NCBI GenBank assembly: GCA_018970865.1
Contig: JAGWVN010000007.1
Location: forward strand, 1-64,000
Reading direction: 5' to 3'
Origin: Betaproteobacteria bacterium
GTDB lineage: Bacteria; Pseudomonadota; Gammaproteobacteria; Burkholderiales; Burkholderiaceae_E
Length of the DNA stretch: 64,000 bases
How positions within the stretch are numbered: the first letter of the stretch is position 1; every line of letters begins with the position of its first letter. The notes beneath the pieces were generated by a model. That model had not been told where the DNA came from, made no database searches, and was given only the letters and a program-made list of their open reading frames with translations. A program made the position numbers and the translations under genes. Below are positions 62,852-64,000 of this stretch, piece after piece.

Positions 62852-63790
62852 ATGACCACCCCTGACGCCTCCCGCTTCGACGCGCTCTCCACCGAGGCCG
62901 CGGCGATCGTCAAGGTCGAGAGCGCCTGGAAGCGGGTGCGCCGCAACTGGTCGGTGCGCATCGGCGGCACGGTGCTGGGTCTGCTGGTGCTGGTGGCGCT
63001 CCTCGCGCCCTGGCTCGGCACGGTCGATCCCACCCTGTTCGACGCCGCCAGCCGTGACCTGCGTCCGGGCAAGACCGGCGAGATCATGACCCTCGAGGGC
63101 GAGACCATCCAGCACACCTTCCTGATGGGCTCGGACTCCTTCGGGCGTGACATCTACAGCCGGGTGATCTTCGGCACCCAGGTCTCGCTGATCGTGGGCG
63201 TGGCCACGGCCATCGTCTCGCTCGCCCTGGGCATCGTGCTCGGCCTGCTCTCGGGCTATCTGCGCTGGCTCGACGGCGCGCTGATGCGGGTGATGGACGG
63301 CGTGATGGCCATACCGGCCATCCTGATCGCGATCGCGCTGGTGGCCATGTGGAAGGGCAGCCTGCTCACCGTGATCGTGGCCATCGCCGTGCCCGAGATT
63401 CCGCGGGTGACCCGGCTGGTGCGCTCGCTGGTGCTCACCATCCGCGAAGAGCCCTATGTCGAGGCGGCGGTCTCGCTGGGCACGCCCACCTGGAAGATCA
63501 TGCTGCGGCACATCCTGCCCAACACCGTGGCCCCGCTGGTGGTGCAGGGCACCTTCATCTGCGCCTCGGGAATCCTGGTGGAGGCGATCCTCTCCTTCCT
63601 GGGGGTCGGCCTGCCGCCCGACATCCCCACCTGGGGCAATGTCATGGCCGAGGGCCGCGCGCAGTTCAACGAGTACCCGCACAACATCTTCTTCCCCGGA
63701 ATCTTCCTGGCGGTGACGGTGCTGGCGGTGAACATCCTCGGCGACGGGTTGCGCGACACCCTCGACCCCAAGATGGCCAAGCGGGTATGA
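62852..63790 (+). CDS. ABC transporter permease, DppC-like
   Basis: The 312-residue protein has the DppC-type N-terminal segment, the FLMGSDSFGRDIYSRVIFGTQVSL motif near residue 88 and the EAA loop VEAAVSLGTPTWKIMLRHILPN near 205. It is the second half of the channel. It lies 15 bases after the first permease gene and overlaps the next gene by 4 bases. Confidence 0.94.
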   Translation: MTTPDASRFDALSTEAAAIVKVESAWKRVRRNWSVRIGGTVLGLLVLVALLAPWLGTVDPTLFDAASRDLRPGKTGEIMTLEGETIQHTFLMGSDSFGRDIYSRVIFGTQVSLIVGVATAIVSLALGIVLGLLSGYLRWLDGALMRVMDGVMAIPAILIAIALVAMWKGSLLTVIVAIAVPEIPRVTRLVRSLVLTIREEPYVEAAVSLGTPTWKIMLRHILPNTVAPLVVQGTFICASGILVEAILSFLGVGLPPDIPTWGNVMAEGRAQFNEYPHNIFFPGIFLAVTVLAVNILGDGLRDTLDPKMAKRV

Positions 63791-64000
63791 GCCAGACCGG
63801 TCCGGTTCTCCAGGTCGAGAACCTCAGCATCGCGCTGCCTGCGGGCGGCGATCGGGCCAGCGCCGTGGCCGATGTCTCGTTCACGGTCGGCCGCGGCGAG
63901 ATCGTCTGCCTGGTGGGTGAGTCGGGTTCGGGCAAGTCGGTGATCGCGCAGGGCGTCATGGGATTGCTGCCGCGGGCGCTGCCGGTCACCGGCGGGCGCA
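63787..64000 (+). CDS. ABC transporter ATP-binding protein (partial, cut by window end)
   Basis: ATG 63787 overlaps the permease stop (ATGA). The visible 71 residues hold the first strand (VLQVENLSIALP) and Walker A GESGSGKS near residue 45. It is the DppD/OppD-like subunit or a fused DppDF; the remainder is outside the window. Confidence 0.93.
   Translation, partial: MSQTGPVLQVENLSIALPAGGDRASAVADVSFTVGRGEIVCLVGESGSGKSVIAQGVMGLLPRALPVTGGR

Overview
The window is GC-rich chromosomal DNA with tightly packed genes. Gene order and protein types point to a betaproteobacterium, probably of the Burkholderiales. The evidence is an IscR-type isc operon, the lysS/prfB/recJ/lolCD/tatD/comEC neighbourhood, a prfB frameshift site of the usual bacterial kind, ADP-heptose-type LPS transferases, prpE and polyhydroxybutyrate-linked bdhA. 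This placement is inference from family resemblance, not from a marker gene.

Left third (1-15.8 kb), accessory in character. A partial gamma-carbonic-anhydrase-like gene and a hydrolase precede a complete arsenic operon, arsR-arsI-gap-arsJ-arsC-acr3 (1555-6415). It combines arsenite efflux, arsenate reduction, the 1-arseno-3-phosphoglycerate route (GAPDH plus ArsJ) and a C-As lyase-like dioxygenase. Next come a Phd/VapC toxin-antitoxin pair, two glycosyltransferases, a SNF2 helicase with a SWIM zinc finger, a frameshifted small secreted repeat protein, a truncated integrase, a RelE/HigA-type toxin-antitoxin pair and a tRNA-Asn. The stretch 11.5-13.5 kb looks like the eroded end of an island next to the tRNA 3' end. 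A secreted caspase-like peptidase with a 12-residue tandem repeat follows.

Middle (15.9-37 kb). A three-gene overlapping cluster (GT2-GtrA fusion, GT39, PAP2) probably modifies a surface glycolipid. Then come a glycerophosphodiesterase, a FAD oxidoreductase, an aminotransferase, uvrB and a low-molecular-weight phosphatase. The complete isc operon follows (iscR-iscS-iscU-iscA-hscB-hscA-fdx-iscX), with an IscR-type site in front of iscR and a strong hairpin plus T-rich tract between iscA and hscB. An SbtA/SbtB-like bicarbonate transporter and PII-like pair lies directly downstream. On the opposite strand are prfB (with the +1 programmed frameshift), lysS and an MFS transporter.

Right third (37-64 kb), mostly housekeeping and catabolism: an ExeA-like ATPase, recJ, a COG4255-type protein, lolC-lolD-tatD-comEC, bdhA, ridA, an iron ABC binding protein, a patatin-like lipoprotein, an NlpC/P60 hydrolase, prpE, srkA, a YdcF-like protein, a GlcG-like protein, an Atg22/UMF1-like MFS transporter, an amidase, an M81 peptidase and the start of a peptide-type ABC importer operon cut by the window end.

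No CRISPR array, rRNA gene, intact transposon or intact prophage was seen. The least explained parts are the secreted caspase with its repeat stalk, the SNF2-SWIM gene with a possible small downstream gene, the frameshifted repeat protein, and two matched hairpins in the ridA leader.
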